A stretch of 64,000 nt of DNA from Bacillus sp. FJAT-26390 (GCF_001682865.1 NZ_MAQX01000033.1:186001-250000); one strand, 5' to 3'; numbered from the stretch's first letter, positions 7,488 to 16,538 are shown. The notes: generated by a model from the sequence alone, not told the origin. A program made the numbers and translations.

Positions 7488-8450
7488 TTACACAGACGCA
7501 TAGTGGCAAGCGGCAAAATGCCCCTTCCGCACTTCAAGCAAAGCTGGTTCGTCCACCTTGCACTTGTTTGTCGCAATCGGACAACGCGTATGGAATTGGC
7601 AGCCTGTAGGCGGATTGATTGGACTTGGCAAATCGCCCGTCAATACAATGCGTTCACGGCTTTCTTCCACCTCTGGATCCGGAATCGGAATGGCCGATAG
7701 CAGCGCCCGCGTATACGGATGCGCCGGCTTATCGTAGAGCTCGCTGCTCTCAGCAAGCTCTACGATTTTGCCAAGGTACATAACCGCTACGCGGTCGCTG
7801 ATATGCTTAACCATCGACAAATCATGCGCGATGAAAAGATAGGTGAGTCCCATTTTGCGCTGCAAATCCTGCATCAGGTTGACAACCTGCGCTTGAATCG
7901 ATACGTCAAGCGCCGAGATCGGCTCATCCGCAATAATAAAGCGCGGATCAACCGCAAGCGCGCGCGCGATACCGATACGCTGGCGCTGCCCGCCGGAGAA
8001 CTCATGCGGATAACGTGTAGCATGATCCGGGTTCAAACCAACGACATCAAGCAAATGCTCCACACGAAGCTTCCGCTCCTTCTTGCTGCTTACAAGGTTA
8101 TGAATATCGAGCGCTTCGCCGATAATATCCATAACCGTCATACGTGGATTCAAGGAAGCGTACGGGTCTTGGAATATCATCTGCATGTCTCTGCGCATCG
8201 CTTTAAGCTTCGCGCCCTTTAGACTGTAAATATCCTGCCCATCGAAAGTAACGCCTCCGCTAGTCGGCTCGTACAGCCGCATAATCGTGCGTCCAGCCGT
8301 CGATTTACCGCAGCCGGATTCACCAACCACACCAACGGTTTCCCCTTTTTGAATGGAGAATGTTATATCATTAACGGCTTGGAGCGTCGCTCCACCGCCC
8401 AAATTAAAAAATTTGCGCAAATGATTGATCTCAATTAACGGTGCGCTCAT
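7488..8450 (-). CDS. oppF: Oligopeptide ABC transporter ATP-binding protein OppF
   Basis: Second ATPase of the oligopeptide importer (320 aa). Walker A GESGCGKST near residue 45, signature SGGQRQRIGIARAL, Walker B FIIADEPISALD, and the C-terminal oligopeptide extension with CQFHTRCPIATNKC, a Cys cluster like those that bind an iron-sulfur cluster in relatives. The start at 8450 overlaps the oppD stop as ATGA with GGGAGG upstream; a longer in-frame start would lie inside oppD. It is the last gene of the operon. Confidence 0.94.
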   Translation of the reverse strand: MSAPLIEINHLRKFFNLGGGATLQAVNDITFSIQKGETVGVVGESGCGKSTAGRTIMRLYEPTSGGVTFDGQDIYSLKGAKLKAMRRDMQMIFQDPYASLNPRMTVMDIIGEALDIHNLVSSKKERKLRVEHLLDVVGLNPDHATRYPHEFSGGQRQRIGIARALAVDPRFIIADEPISALDVSIQAQVVNLMQDLQRKMGLTYLFIAHDLSMVKHISDRVAVMYLGKIVELAESSELYDKPAHPYTRALLSAIPIPDPEVEESRERIVLTGDLPSPINPPTGCQFHTRCPIATNKCKVDEPALLEVRKGHFAACHYASV

Positions 8451-9445
8451 ACCGACACCTCCCGATTTGCATAAGGATGCGCAAGCCAGCATGCCGAAGC
8501 ATGGGATTCATTGCCGTCTACCGGGAGCAATTCAGGATCATTGTCCACGCAAACCCGCATCGCCTCATCGCAACGCGCGCAGAAGCTGCAGCCCGTCGGC
8601 GGTTTAATCAAATCCGGCGGCATGCCGTAAATCGGCACAAGCGGCTCTTCCTTCTTCTGATCGAGACGCGGCAATGAACGCAGCAGCCCTCTTGTATAAG
8701 GATGTTTTGGATTTTTGAAAATTTCCCACTTGGTTCCGGTTTCTACCACTTTTCCGGCATACATAACGATAACGCGGTCACACATATCTGCTACAACGCC
8801 TAAATCATGCGTAATAAGAATAATAGAAGTGCCTAGCTTTTGCTGCAAATCCTTCATCACGCGCATAATTTGCGCCTGAATCGTTACGTCGAGCGCCGTT
8901 GTAGGCTCATCCGCAATCAACAGAGACGGATTGCACGCGAGCGCAATAGCGATCATCGCACGTTGGCGCATGCCTCCCGAGAACTGATGCGGATATTGGT
9001 TCACACGTGAAGCCGCGTTTGGAATACCTACAAGATCAAGCATTTCAACAGCCCGTGCGGTTGCCTTAGCGCCGCTGATACCTTGATGCTTAATCAGGCC
9101 TTCCGTAATTTGTCGCCCAATCGTCAAGGTAGGATTAAGAGAGGTCATTGGATCCTGAAAGATCATTCCCATCTCTTTGCCGCGAATGTCTTCCATCTGT
9201 TTATTGGACTTATTCAATATTTCTTCGCCTTTAAACATGATCGATCCGCTGGTCTCCGCCGGAGGCGATGGAATCAAACGCATAAGCGATTGAGCGGTTA
9301 CGCTCTTGCCGCAACCCGACTCCCCAACAATGGCTACTGCTTCTCCTTTATTAACATGAAAATTAACGCCGCGAACCGCTTTAACGATACCGCCGCGAAC
9401 TTTGAAATTAACGCGAAGGTTTTTTACTTCAAGCAACTTCTCCAT
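8447..9445 (-). CDS. oppD: Oligopeptide ABC transporter ATP-binding protein OppD
   Basis: First ATPase subunit (332 aa). Walker A GESGCGKSVTAQ near residue 42, signature SGGMRQRAMIAIAL, Walker B LLIADEPTTALD, and a C-terminal domain with CSFCARCDEAMRVC. It pairs with OppF to energise import. AGGAGGTGG precedes the ATG; oppC ends 13 bp upstream and oppF overlaps by 4 bp. Confidence 0.94.
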   Translation of the reverse strand: MEKLLEVKNLRVNFKVRGGIVKAVRGVNFHVNKGEAVAIVGESGCGKSVTAQSLMRLIPSPPAETSGSIMFKGEEILNKSNKQMEDIRGKEMGMIFQDPMTSLNPTLTIGRQITEGLIKHQGISGAKATARAVEMLDLVGIPNAASRVNQYPHQFSGGMRQRAMIAIALACNPSLLIADEPTTALDVTIQAQIMRVMKDLQQKLGTSIILITHDLGVVADMCDRVIVMYAGKVVETGTKWEIFKNPKHPYTRGLLRSLPRLDQKKEEPLVPIYGMPPDLIKPPTGCSFCARCDEAMRVCVDNDPELLPVDGNESHASACWLAHPYANREVSV

Positions 9446-9458
9446 CCTTGTCCACCTC

Positions 9459-10382
9459 CTACTTCTTCATTTTCGGATCAAGCGCATCTCTCAGACCATC
9501 GCCAAAAATATTAAAGCAAAGCATCGTAATACTGATAACTGCCGCCGGGAAAATCATTCTCCACGGGTACAGCGTCCAGGCTTTAATAGCGTCATTGATC
9601 ATCGTACCGAGCGAAGCTGCCGGAGATTGTACGCCTAGTCCCAAGAAGCTGAGGAACGCCTCTGCGAAGATCGCGCTTGGAACGGTAAGCGTCAACGTTA
9701 CGATAATCGGACCCATCGCATTAGGAATGAGATGGCGGAACAGAATACGTGCCGTGCCTGCGCCGAGCGCTTGAGCAGCCATAACGTACTCTTGGTTTTT
9801 GAGCTGCATGATCTGGCCGCGCACGATCCAAGCCATACTGATCCAACCGGTTATACTAAGCGCAAGCACGATCGTGAACATGCTCGGCTCTAAAATGACA
9901 ATCAACAGAATGATAATAAGCATGCTTGGAATGGAATACAGAATTTCGCAAAAACGGTTCAATATCTCATCGACACGCCCGCCGAAATAACCCATAATTC
10001 CGCCGATAATAACACCGAGAACCAAGTCGGCTAGCGCAGCATAGATACCAACCTGGAGTGAAATTCCTGCCCCCATCCAAGTACGGGTGAAGAGATCCCG
10101 CCCGAGATCATCTGTACCGAACCAGTAAGTGCCGTTAGGACTGAGGTTCTTTTCCTTCAAGTGATTCGTTTGAAAATCTTGCTCCGATATAATCGGGCCA
10201 AAAATCGCCGTAAGGGAGACGAGCAGCAGAACAACTAAGCTGAACATCGCTATTTTGTTGGAACGCAGACGCAGCCAAGCATCTTTCCATGCCGAGATGC
10301 TCTCGCGAACGACAACTTCCGTCTGCTTCTCGTCTTTGTTCAACTTAGCGAATTGATCCGGCGTAAAGGTGTTATCCTTCAT
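9459..10382 (-). CDS. oppC: Oligopeptide ABC transporter permease OppC
   Basis: Membrane permease (307 aa) with an N-terminal cytoplasmic segment, one membrane helix (MFSLVVLLLVSLTAIFG), a conserved external stretch with HWFGTDDLGRD-like residues (YWFGTDDLGRDLFTR), and a five-helix BPD_transp_1 domain. The coupling loop is EYVMAAQALGAGTARILFRHLIPN. It overlaps oppB by an ATGA. It forms a heterodimer with OppB. Confidence 0.94.
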   Translation of the reverse strand: MKDNTFTPDQFAKLNKDEKQTEVVVRESISAWKDAWLRLRSNKIAMFSLVVLLLVSLTAIFGPIISEQDFQTNHLKEKNLSPNGTYWFGTDDLGRDLFTRTWMGAGISLQVGIYAALADLVLGVIIGGIMGYFGGRVDEILNRFCEILYSIPSMLIIILLIVILEPSMFTIVLALSITGWISMAWIVRGQIMQLKNQEYVMAAQALGAGTARILFRHLIPNAMGPIIVTLTLTVPSAIFAEAFLSFLGLGVQSPAASLGTMINDAIKAWTLYPWRMIFPAAVISITMLCFNIFGDGLRDALDPKMKK

Positions 10383-11314
10383 CCTTTTCCGCCTCCTCTA
10401 CTCAGCTTGATACGCGGATCGACAAAGCCATAAGCAACGTCAGTCAAGAACCGCGCAACCATCAGGATAATTCCATAAAATAAAGTAAGCCCCATTATGA
10501 GCGTATAGTCGCGGTTAGTAATACTTTGTACAAAATATTTCCCAATTCCACCTATACCAAAAATTTGTTCGACAACGACAGATCCGGTAATAATGTTAGC
10601 GGTCATCGGTCCGATATAAGTTACTACTGGCAAAATAGCATTGCGTAGAGCATGACGAACCAAGATAATGCGGCCGCTGAGACCTTTGGCGCGAGCTGTC
10701 TTAATGTAGTCAGCGGATAGTACTTCCAGCATCGTCGAACGCGTCAGACGCGCGATAAATGCAGCCGGAAGGAACGAGAGCGCAAGCACAGGCATAATGA
10801 AATCCGTAGGATCGTTAAGACCCGATACATTAAGCCAACGCAGCTTGCTGCCTAGAACGAATTGTAAAATGGAAGCTGCCAAAAAGTTGGGAATCGATAC
10901 CCCAAGCACCGCAATAACAATCGTGAAGCTATCCAAAAATTTACGATGATTAAGCGCGGCAATAATACCTAGAATCAAGCCTAAAGCGAGTGACACAATG
11001 ACGGCGAAAAGGCCGATTTGCGCAGAATAGATAAAGCTCTCTTTGATAATACGAGTTACAGACATATATTGCTGCTTCATTGACATCCCTAAGTCGCCAT
11101 GAAGCAAATTGTTCAAATACATTAAATATTGTTTCCATACGGGCTGATCAAGGCCGTACATTTGCAAGAGGTGCTCTCTTATTTTCTCAGGAATGGCCTT
11201 CTCCCTGATGAAGGGATCGCCCGGGATGATTTTCATAAGAAAGAACGTAGCCGACGCAAGTACAAACAACGAAACAAACATGGACAGAAACTTCTTGGAT
11301 ACATATTTTATCAA
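10379..11314 (-). CDS. oppB: Oligopeptide ABC transporter permease OppB
   Basis: Partner permease (311 aa) beginning MIKYVSKKFLSMFVSLFV, with six membrane segments and the coupling loop ADYIKTARAKGLSGRIILVRHALRN. The TTG at 11314 is chosen because AAGGAGGTG lies about 10 nt upstream and the product aligns with typical OppB N-termini; longer in-frame starts would include the ribosome site. It is separated from oppA by 132 bp holding a strong hairpin. Confidence 0.92.
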   Translation of the reverse strand: MIKYVSKKFLSMFVSLFVLASATFFLMKIIPGDPFIREKAIPEKIREHLLQMYGLDQPVWKQYLMYLNNLLHGDLGMSMKQQYMSVTRIIKESFIYSAQIGLFAVIVSLALGLILGIIAALNHRKFLDSFTIVIAVLGVSIPNFLAASILQFVLGSKLRWLNVSGLNDPTDFIMPVLALSFLPAAFIARLTRSTMLEVLSADYIKTARAKGLSGRIILVRHALRNAILPVVTYIGPMTANIITGSVVVEQIFGIGGIGKYFVQSITNRDYTLIMGLTLFYGIILMVARFLTDVAYGFVDPRIKLSRGGGKG

Positions 11315-11390
11315 CGCAATGGACACCTCCTTACAGAATATAAACAAGAAGAAATGCTGGCGTGCAAGAGTCTAAATCAGTCAATAAGAA

Positions 11391-11423
11391 AGGGATATAT
11401 GCGGTCATCCCGCATATATCCCT
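11391..11423 (-). terminator. Hairpin between oppA and oppB
   Basis: AGGGATATATGCGG and CCGCATATATCCCT form a perfect 14-bp stem with a 5-nt loop, followed on the minus strand by TTTCTTATTG. It probably acts as a partial terminator or stabilises the oppA mRNA end, giving more binding protein than permease. Confidence 0.75.
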
Positions 11424-11446
11424 GCCTTCAGATGCTCGAAGGATGA

Positions 11447-13129
11447 CTAATTCGCTTGGTAGTAACCTCTTGTGTAGTCGATGTCCCCTTTGTAGTCCAA
11501 GAAGATGTTCTTGAATCCAGGTTTAAGCATGTAAACGTTGCTGTAGTAGTAGATCGGCATGATCGGCATATATTCCATAAGAATTTTTTCTGCCTCAGTC
11601 ATAGCCGCAATACGTTCAGCTTGATCTCCGCTTGCATTCGCTTTTTTGATCAAAGCGTCATATTCAGGAGAAGCAAAGCCAGTGTTGTTTTGACCGCCGC
11701 CAGTTACGAACATATCCAAGTAAGTCATTGGATCGTTGTAGTCAGCTCCCCAGCCTGCGCGAGCGATTTGGTAGTTCATTGCAGTACGGTTTTTCAGAAG
11801 AACGGCAAACTCTTGGTTCTCGATACCAACTTCGATACCAAGGTTTTGACGCCACATTTCAACGATCGCTTCAGCAATTTTCTTGTGGCCGTCGCTTGTG
11901 TTGAACGTCAATGTTACTTTAGGGAACTTAGCAAGCTTAAGCTCAGCTAGACCTTCAGCAAGCAATTTTTTCGCTTCATCAACATTCTCAGTGAAGAAAT
12001 CATCCTTCACTTCGTTACGGTAATCTTCTTTCAAACCGATGATGCCTGGTGGTACAAAACCAAACGAAGGAACTTCGCCGGCCATTGTTACGCTCTCAAC
12101 AATTGCTTGACGGTCGATCGCCATTGCAAGTGCTTTACGAACTTTCACGTTGTTGAAAGGAACTTCTTCTGTGTTGAATTGGTAATAGTACGAGCTTGCG
12201 ATACCTTTTGTAACGATCTCGTCTTTTTTCGATTCTTTTAGAACCGGGATTTGTTCAGCTGGAATTTCACCAGTTGGTTTACCAGTGTAATCAAGTTTGT
12301 CTGTCTCATAGTTAGCAAGCTCAGTTGCAGACTCGGCGATCATTGTAAAGTCAACGCCAGCAAATTTCACTTGGGCTTTATCGTAGTAGTTTTCGTTAGG
12401 AACAAGCTTAATGGACGTATTGTGCTGCCATTCGCTCATTTTGAAAGGACCGTTACCGATGATTGTTTTCGCATCAGCAGCCCACGCTTCGTTGTCTTTC
12501 ACGGATTGGTGAACAGGGTTGTAAACATAGAAAGAAGTAAGGCTCAAGAAGTACGGAGTAGGTGAAACGAGCTTAACTTCAAGCGTTTGAGCGTCAAGCG
12601 CTTTGATGCCTACAGCATCAGTGTTTGTCGTTTTGCCTTCGTTATAATCTTGTGCGCCAACGATGTAGTAGAATTGGTAAGCGTAAGTTGAACCTACAGC
12701 AGGATCAAGCGCACGTTTCCAAGAGAATTCGTAGTCATTTGCAGTAACAGGGTCGCCGTTACTCCATTTTGCGTCTTTACGGATTTTGAAAGTGTACGTT
12801 TTGCCGTCTTCTGATTTTTCCCAGCTTTCAGCAGTTGCAGGAATGGATTCACCATTCTCGTTTTTACGAGTCAAACCCTCGTAAATACCAGTTGCAAGTG
12901 TACCTGATACGTTGTCTTCCATTAGTGCCGGGTCAAGAGTTGAAGGCTCAGAGTGAATGTTCATTCTGAATACTTTCCCTTCGGATGATCCGCCATTAGT
13001 AGCACCGGATGTTTCTCCATTTGTAGCACCGTTGTTGCCTGTCTCTTGTTTCGGCGTACAACCTACTGCGACAATAGCAAGAATGAGTAAAGCAGCAATA
13101 AAGGATAAAGCAGACTTTCTTGTTCTCAT
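11447..13129 (-). CDS. oppA: Oligopeptide-binding lipoprotein OppA
   Basis: Extracellular substrate-binding lipoprotein of the importer (560 aa, normal for SBP_bac_5). The signal peptide is about residues 1-23 with lipobox AVGC, then a Gly/Asn/Thr-rich linker. The mature domain starts VFRMNIHSEPSTLDPAL and contains GIYEGLTRKNENGE, YTFKIRKDAKWSNGDPVTA and RKALAMAIDRQAIV, all typical of peptide-binding proteins. The start has a GGGAGG site. It is first in the operon. In sporulating Bacillota Opp also takes up signalling peptides; that role is not shown by the sequence. Confidence 0.95.
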   Translation of the reverse strand: MRTRKSALSFIAALLILAIVAVGCTPKQETGNNGATNGETSGATNGGSSEGKVFRMNIHSEPSTLDPALMEDNVSGTLATGIYEGLTRKNENGESIPATAESWEKSEDGKTYTFKIRKDAKWSNGDPVTANDYEFSWKRALDPAVGSTYAYQFYYIVGAQDYNEGKTTNTDAVGIKALDAQTLEVKLVSPTPYFLSLTSFYVYNPVHQSVKDNEAWAADAKTIIGNGPFKMSEWQHNTSIKLVPNENYYDKAQVKFAGVDFTMIAESATELANYETDKLDYTGKPTGEIPAEQIPVLKESKKDEIVTKGIASSYYYQFNTEEVPFNNVKVRKALAMAIDRQAIVESVTMAGEVPSFGFVPPGIIGLKEDYRNEVKDDFFTENVDEAKKLLAEGLAELKLAKFPKVTLTFNTSDGHKKIAEAIVEMWRQNLGIEVGIENQEFAVLLKNRTAMNYQIARAGWGADYNDPMTYLDMFVTGGGQNNTGFASPEYDALIKKANASGDQAERIAAMTEAEKILMEYMPIMPIYYYSNVYMLKPGFKNIFLDYKGDIDYTRGYYQAN

Positions 13130-13199
13130 TGTAATCCTCCCGTGTTTTTTCTTCCGTGTTCATCGTGGGCAGAATCGACCACCTCACTCGCGTTACATA

Positions 13200-13209
13200 C
13201 AAACGTTTG
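13200..13209. promoter_or_regulatory. cre-like palindrome upstream of oppA
   Basis: CAAACGTTTG is a perfect 10-bp palindrome with the CG centre of catabolite-responsive elements, located between the oppA -10 and start. The outer bases deviate from the CcpA consensus, so this is tentative. Confidence 0.35.
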
Positions 13210-13291
13210 CATTGCTTTACAGCTTGTACGATGCAAAAGCATGTATCCCCCTGAGTTGCAGTTTATGCACCCTTCCCCTTCAAACATAGAG

Positions 13292-13297
13292 ATTATA
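13292..13297 (-). promoter_or_regulatory. Putative -10 element of the opp promoter
   Basis: TATAAT on the minus strand about 165 bp before oppA, with no good -35 at the right spacing. The long leader of about 150 nt could carry regulation; no known riboswitch was recognised in it. Confidence 0.45.
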
Positions 13298-13390
13298 GTT
13301 TACTAATATTTTTCACTATACATCCATGTTAATTATTTATCAACAAAATGTCAGGTGTAAATTTATGTATGAAATGACTTTTATACTACA

Positions 13391-13493
13391 TACTTTAGCA
13401 CTTTGACGCGTTTATTCAGCTAATTATTTTGTTGCTTTAATGCTTTACAGCGTTTATTCAGTCTAATATTCTGTTACTTTAACGCTTTGAAGC
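13391..13493. repeat. 42-bp imperfect tandem repeat, about 2.4 copies
   Basis: Units start at 13391, 13433 and 13475 with an exact 42-bp period. Shared blocks are TRCTTTA, GCGTTTATTCAG and TCTGT/TTTGT ends; unit 3 is cut short after about 19 bp. It is noncoding, AT-rich, and about 100-200 bp upstream of the opp promoter. A separate 11-bp inverted repeat ATAAATTATCA/TGATAATTTAT lies at 13502-13532. The rest of the gap up to 13813 shows no gene. Confidence 0.7.
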
Positions 13494-13813
13494 AAATCAA
13501 CATAAATTATCAATAAAAAAGTGATAATTTATGGAAATACAAAATATTGTTCTTATCCTTTTAATTACCATTTTAAGAGCTTATTTTTCGCTCTTTCACG
13601 ATTTTAACTGCAATTGCCTTACAAAAACCTGTGCAATTGTTAACAATTCATGACTTCACATAATTGTCACTCGCTATTATCAACTCGATTTTAAAGCAAA
13701 TTCATGCAATAATTTTACTAAAAAAAAGGACGAATCTTATGTTGAATCAGCCTCACTATCTTTCTTCCAGTGCCAACATTTTATACTGGACAAATAGCTG
13801 TAAGAAGACAAAG

Positions 13814-13857
13814 ACAAAAAAAAGACCTATTCGGCACCTGGATGCCAAATAGGTCTT
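13814..13857 (-). terminator. Terminator of the rpiB-ywlG-glyA unit
   Basis: AAGACCTATT and AATAGGTCTT form a 10-bp stem, with GGC/GCC pairing inside, followed on the minus strand by an uninterrupted T run. It lies 24 bp past the glyA stop. Confidence 0.9.
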
Positions 13858-13880
13858 GCTTTTAAAAAAGGAGAATAAAA

Positions 13881-15128
13881 TTAGTAAGTCATACCTGGAT
13901 AAAGTGGGTATTGCGCAGTAAGATCACGAACCAATCCGCGGGCTTTGGCAAGCACTTCTTCATCTTGCGGGCTGTTAAGGACAAGTGCAATTACCTCAGC
14001 AATCACTTTCATTGCTTTCTCATCCATGCCGCGAGCCGTAGCTGCCGGTGTGCCGATACGGATACCGGATGTGACGAATGGGCTAGTTGGATCAAATGGA
14101 ATTGCATTTTTGTTTACCGTAATGCCTACTTCATCAAGCACATGCTCAGCTGCTTTGCCCGTGATGTTCAGGCTGCGCGTGTCGAGCAGCATCAAGTGGT
14201 TATCCGTACCGCCGGATACGATGTTGAAGCCTTTTGCAACTAGCTCTTCGGAAAGAACTTTTGCATTTTTTACGACTTGAGTCGCGTATTGTTTAAATTC
14301 CGGTTGAAGCGCTTCGCCAAAAGCAACTGCTTTAGCAGCAATAATATGCATCAACGGGCCGCCTTGCGAGCCTGGGAATACCGCTTTATCGATTGCCGCT
14401 GCCCATGGCTTACGGCAAAGAATCATACCGCCGCGAGGACCACGAAGCGTTTTGTGAGTTGTTGTCGTTACGAAATGTGCATGCGGCACTGGGCTCGGGT
14501 GCAAGCCTGCTGCTACCAAACCAGCGATATGCGCCATATCTACCATGAACAATGCGCCTACGTCGTTAGCAATTTGGCCAAGCTTTTCGAAATCGATGGT
14601 GCGCGGGTAAGCACTTGCGCCAGCTACGAGCATGCGCGGACGGTGTTTGAAAGCTAGCTTGCGCACTTCTTCGTAATCGATTGTGAAGGAATCCTCTTGC
14701 ACGCCGTATGCAACGAAATTGTAAAGCAAGCCGGATGCGTTAACCGGGCTGCCGTGCGTCAAGTGACCGCCATGCGCCAGGTTCATACCAAGAACCGTGT
14801 CGCCAGGCTGCAAAGCCGCTAGGTAAACAGCCATGTTCGCTTGTGCGCCGGAGTGTGGCTGTACATTCGCATGCTCAGCGCCAAACAGTTCTTTTGCACG
14901 GTTGCGAGCGATGTCCTCAACGATGTCAACATGCTCACAGCCGCCGTAGAAACGCTTGCTCGGGTAACCTTCTGCATATTTGTTAGTCAGGACGCTTCCC
15001 ATTGCTTCGAGCACCGCTTCGCTAACGATGTTCTCGGATGCGATAAGCTCGATATTGTCACGTTGACGGCCAAGCTCTAGGCCTAGCGCTTTTAGAACCT
15101 CAGGATCTTGCTTGCGTAAATTTTCCAT
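13881..15128 (-). CDS. glyA: Serine hydroxymethyltransferase
   Basis: PLP enzyme interconverting serine and glycine with transfer of a one-carbon unit to tetrahydrofolate; 415 aa, normal. The PLP lysine is in TTTTHKTLRGPRGG. ASENIVSEAVLEAMGS, NKYAEGYPSKRFYGGCEHVD and QPHSGAQANMAVY are family signatures. The ATG at 15128 has GAGGAGG 9 nt upstream; a TTG six codons earlier overlaps that site and is rejected. It follows ywlG by 79 bp and is probably in the riboswitch-controlled rpiB unit, which matches its one-carbon role. Confidence 0.97.
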   Translation of the reverse strand: MENLRKQDPEVLKALGLELGRQRDNIELIASENIVSEAVLEAMGSVLTNKYAEGYPSKRFYGGCEHVDIVEDIARNRAKELFGAEHANVQPHSGAQANMAVYLAALQPGDTVLGMNLAHGGHLTHGSPVNASGLLYNFVAYGVQEDSFTIDYEEVRKLAFKHRPRMLVAGASAYPRTIDFEKLGQIANDVGALFMVDMAHIAGLVAAGLHPSPVPHAHFVTTTTHKTLRGPRGGMILCRKPWAAAIDKAVFPGSQGGPLMHIIAAKAVAFGEALQPEFKQYATQVVKNAKVLSEELVAKGFNIVSGGTDNHLMLLDTRSLNITGKAAEHVLDEVGITVNKNAIPFDPTSPFVTSGIRIGTPAATARGMDEKAMKVIAEVIALVLNSPQDEEVLAKARGLVRDLTAQYPLYPGMTY

Positions 15129-15207
15129 TTCAGTATTCCTCCTCAAGTTAGATAGCCTGTATTTTAAAATGGTTAAAAATCAACTCATTATGGCTCAAAA
15201 ATGTAAC

Positions 15208-15813
15208 CTAATCGCATGTTCCAGCAGCTTGCTCAGCCGTTATATTCGTCTCCAGCTCATATACCGCACGGGAACCGCCTATAAGCTTCGGCCTTGTAAC
15301 GGCCATCGTCACATGCGCCTCGCCAATGCGGCGAATCGTCGGACGAACCGGTACGGCCACTCTCTTCAAATGCATGCCGATGAACGTATCTCCGATATCG
15401 ACGCCAGCGTGCGCTTGCACAGCTTCTACTAAACAAGGTGACTCGAGCTGACGATAGGCGTATGCCGCCATCGACCCGCCTGCTTTTGGCACAGGTACCG
15501 CACCTACAATGTCTAATCCATAATGCTCAGCGGCAGCTTGCTCGATAACGAGCGCGCGATTCAGATGCTCGCAGCATTGATACACCGGAATGAAGCCAAT
15601 CTCCCTGCGGACAGCTTCCACGCCTGCATAGATCTGCTCAGCCGTCTCCGTTGTCCCTGCTGTACCGATGCGATGCCCAAGCACTTCACTTGTACTTACA
15701 CCAATGACAAGCAACTGACTCATACCGATTCCGCCAGCGGACACCAGCTCTCGAACAATCGTCTCTACTTGCTCTGCAATGACTCCTGGCTGTAATTGGA
15801 TGTTTTCACTCAT
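15208..15813 (-). CDS. ywlG: YwlG-type protein (TIGR01440/UPF0340 family)
   Basis: 201-residue protein of unknown function, recognised by position between rpiB and glyA and by segments such as GVSTSEVLGHRIGTAG, GFIPVYQCCEHLNRALVIE and VDIGDTFIGMHLKRVAVPVRP. B. subtilis YwlG occupies the same place. No catalytic motif can be named. It starts 16 bp after rpiB, so the two are cotranscribed. Confidence 0.85.
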   Translation of the reverse strand: MSENIQLQPGVIAEQVETIVRELVSAGGIGMSQLLVIGVSTSEVLGHRIGTAGTTETAEQIYAGVEAVRREIGFIPVYQCCEHLNRALVIEQAAAEHYGLDIVGAVPVPKAGGSMAAYAYRQLESPCLVEAVQAHAGVDIGDTFIGMHLKRVAVPVRPTIRRIGEAHVTMAVTRPKLIGGSRAVYELETNITAEQAAGTCD

Positions 15814-15829
15814 TGCGATGGCCCCCTAA

Positions 15830-16288
15830 TTAGGACTGGCTAATATATTGCTCTTCAATTTGCTTGACTTTATTAACCCGGCCAACATGGCGCTCGCCGT
15901 TTGAGAACGGCGTTTCAAGCCAGATCCGAACTATCTCCAGCGCAACCCCAGGGCCGATAACACGCTCCCCAAGCGCCAATACATTCGTATCGTTATGCTC
16001 GCGAGTGGCTTTCGCCGAGAACATATCATTTACTAGCGCGCAGCGGATGCCCCGCACTTTGTTGGCAGCAATCGACATTCCGATTCCTGTCCCGCAAATC
16101 AAGATACCGCGCTCTGCTTTGCCGCTCGTAACAAGGTCGCATACAGGCAATGCATAGTCCGGATAATCAACCGATTGGTCGCAGCTGCAGCCAACATCTT
16201 CAATTTCATGACCGAGCGATTGAAGAAAAGGAACGACCTCGTCCTTCAAACGATAACCTGCATGATCGGCACCAATAGCAATTTTCAA
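15830..16288 (-). CDS. rpiB: Ribose-5-phosphate isomerase B
   Basis: Converts ribulose 5-phosphate and ribose 5-phosphate in the pentose phosphate pathway; 152 aa, normal. It begins MKIAIGADHAGYRLKDEV with the ligand-binding GADHAG loop; CGTGIGMSIAANKVRGIRCA carries the catalytic Cys and phosphate-binding residues, and AREHNDTNVLALGERVIG follows. The TTG start at 16288 lies behind GGAGG. It is the first gene after the ZTP riboswitch; ribose phosphate supplies PRPP for purine synthesis, consistent with that control. Confidence 0.94.
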   Translation of the reverse strand: MKIAIGADHAGYRLKDEVVPFLQSLGHEIEDVGCSCDQSVDYPDYALPVCDLVTSGKAERGILICGTGIGMSIAANKVRGIRCALVNDMFSAKATREHNDTNVLALGERVIGPGVALEIVRIWLETPFSNGERHVGRVNKVKQIEEQYISQS

Positions 16289-16354
16289 CGCAAAAGACCT
16301 CCTTCGAAATGATACATCACAGTGCTAGTATACCTATTTTTGCAAAAAAAGACG

Positions 16355-16464
16355 AAAAAAGAGCAAGACATGCTGAATAGCATGCTGCTCTTTGCCCAGG
16401 CGACCGGCCGTATATTCCGATGCTCCACCGTGGTTACCCACTTCCGTCGCCAGTTACATCGGAA
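16355..16464 (-). ncRNA. ZTP (pfl) riboswitch with terminator, upstream of rpiB-ywlG-glyA
   Basis: Reading the minus strand, TTCCGATG (16464-16457) pairs with CATCGGAA (16422-16415). Between them is TAACTGGCG, then the small hairpin GTGGGTAACCAC, then GGAGC. After the stem comes GGTCGCCTGGGC (to 16394), the conserved 3' pfl element. A terminator follows at once: AAGAGCA...TGCTCTT with the T run ending near 16355. ZTP riboswitches sense the purine intermediate ZMP/ZTP, raised when 10-formyl-THF is low, and commonly control glyA, which is the third gene here. The aptamer elements are seen; the regulatory direction (ON) is inferred. Confidence 0.85.
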
Positions 16465-16482
16465 ACCGTATATTGTCCTTTT

Positions 16483-16511
16483 ATAATAGCCGAACCTTCG
16501 TGAAAAATCAA
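16483..16511 (-). promoter_or_regulatory. Sigma-A promoter of the riboswitch transcript
   Basis: TTGATT (16511-16506), 17 nt, TATTAT (16488-16483) on the minus strand. Transcription would begin about 10 nt before the aptamer stem, so the rpiB unit is independent of ywlE. Confidence 0.8.
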
Positions 16512-16538
16512 TCTATATCGCATTGGGCAATTGCGGAA

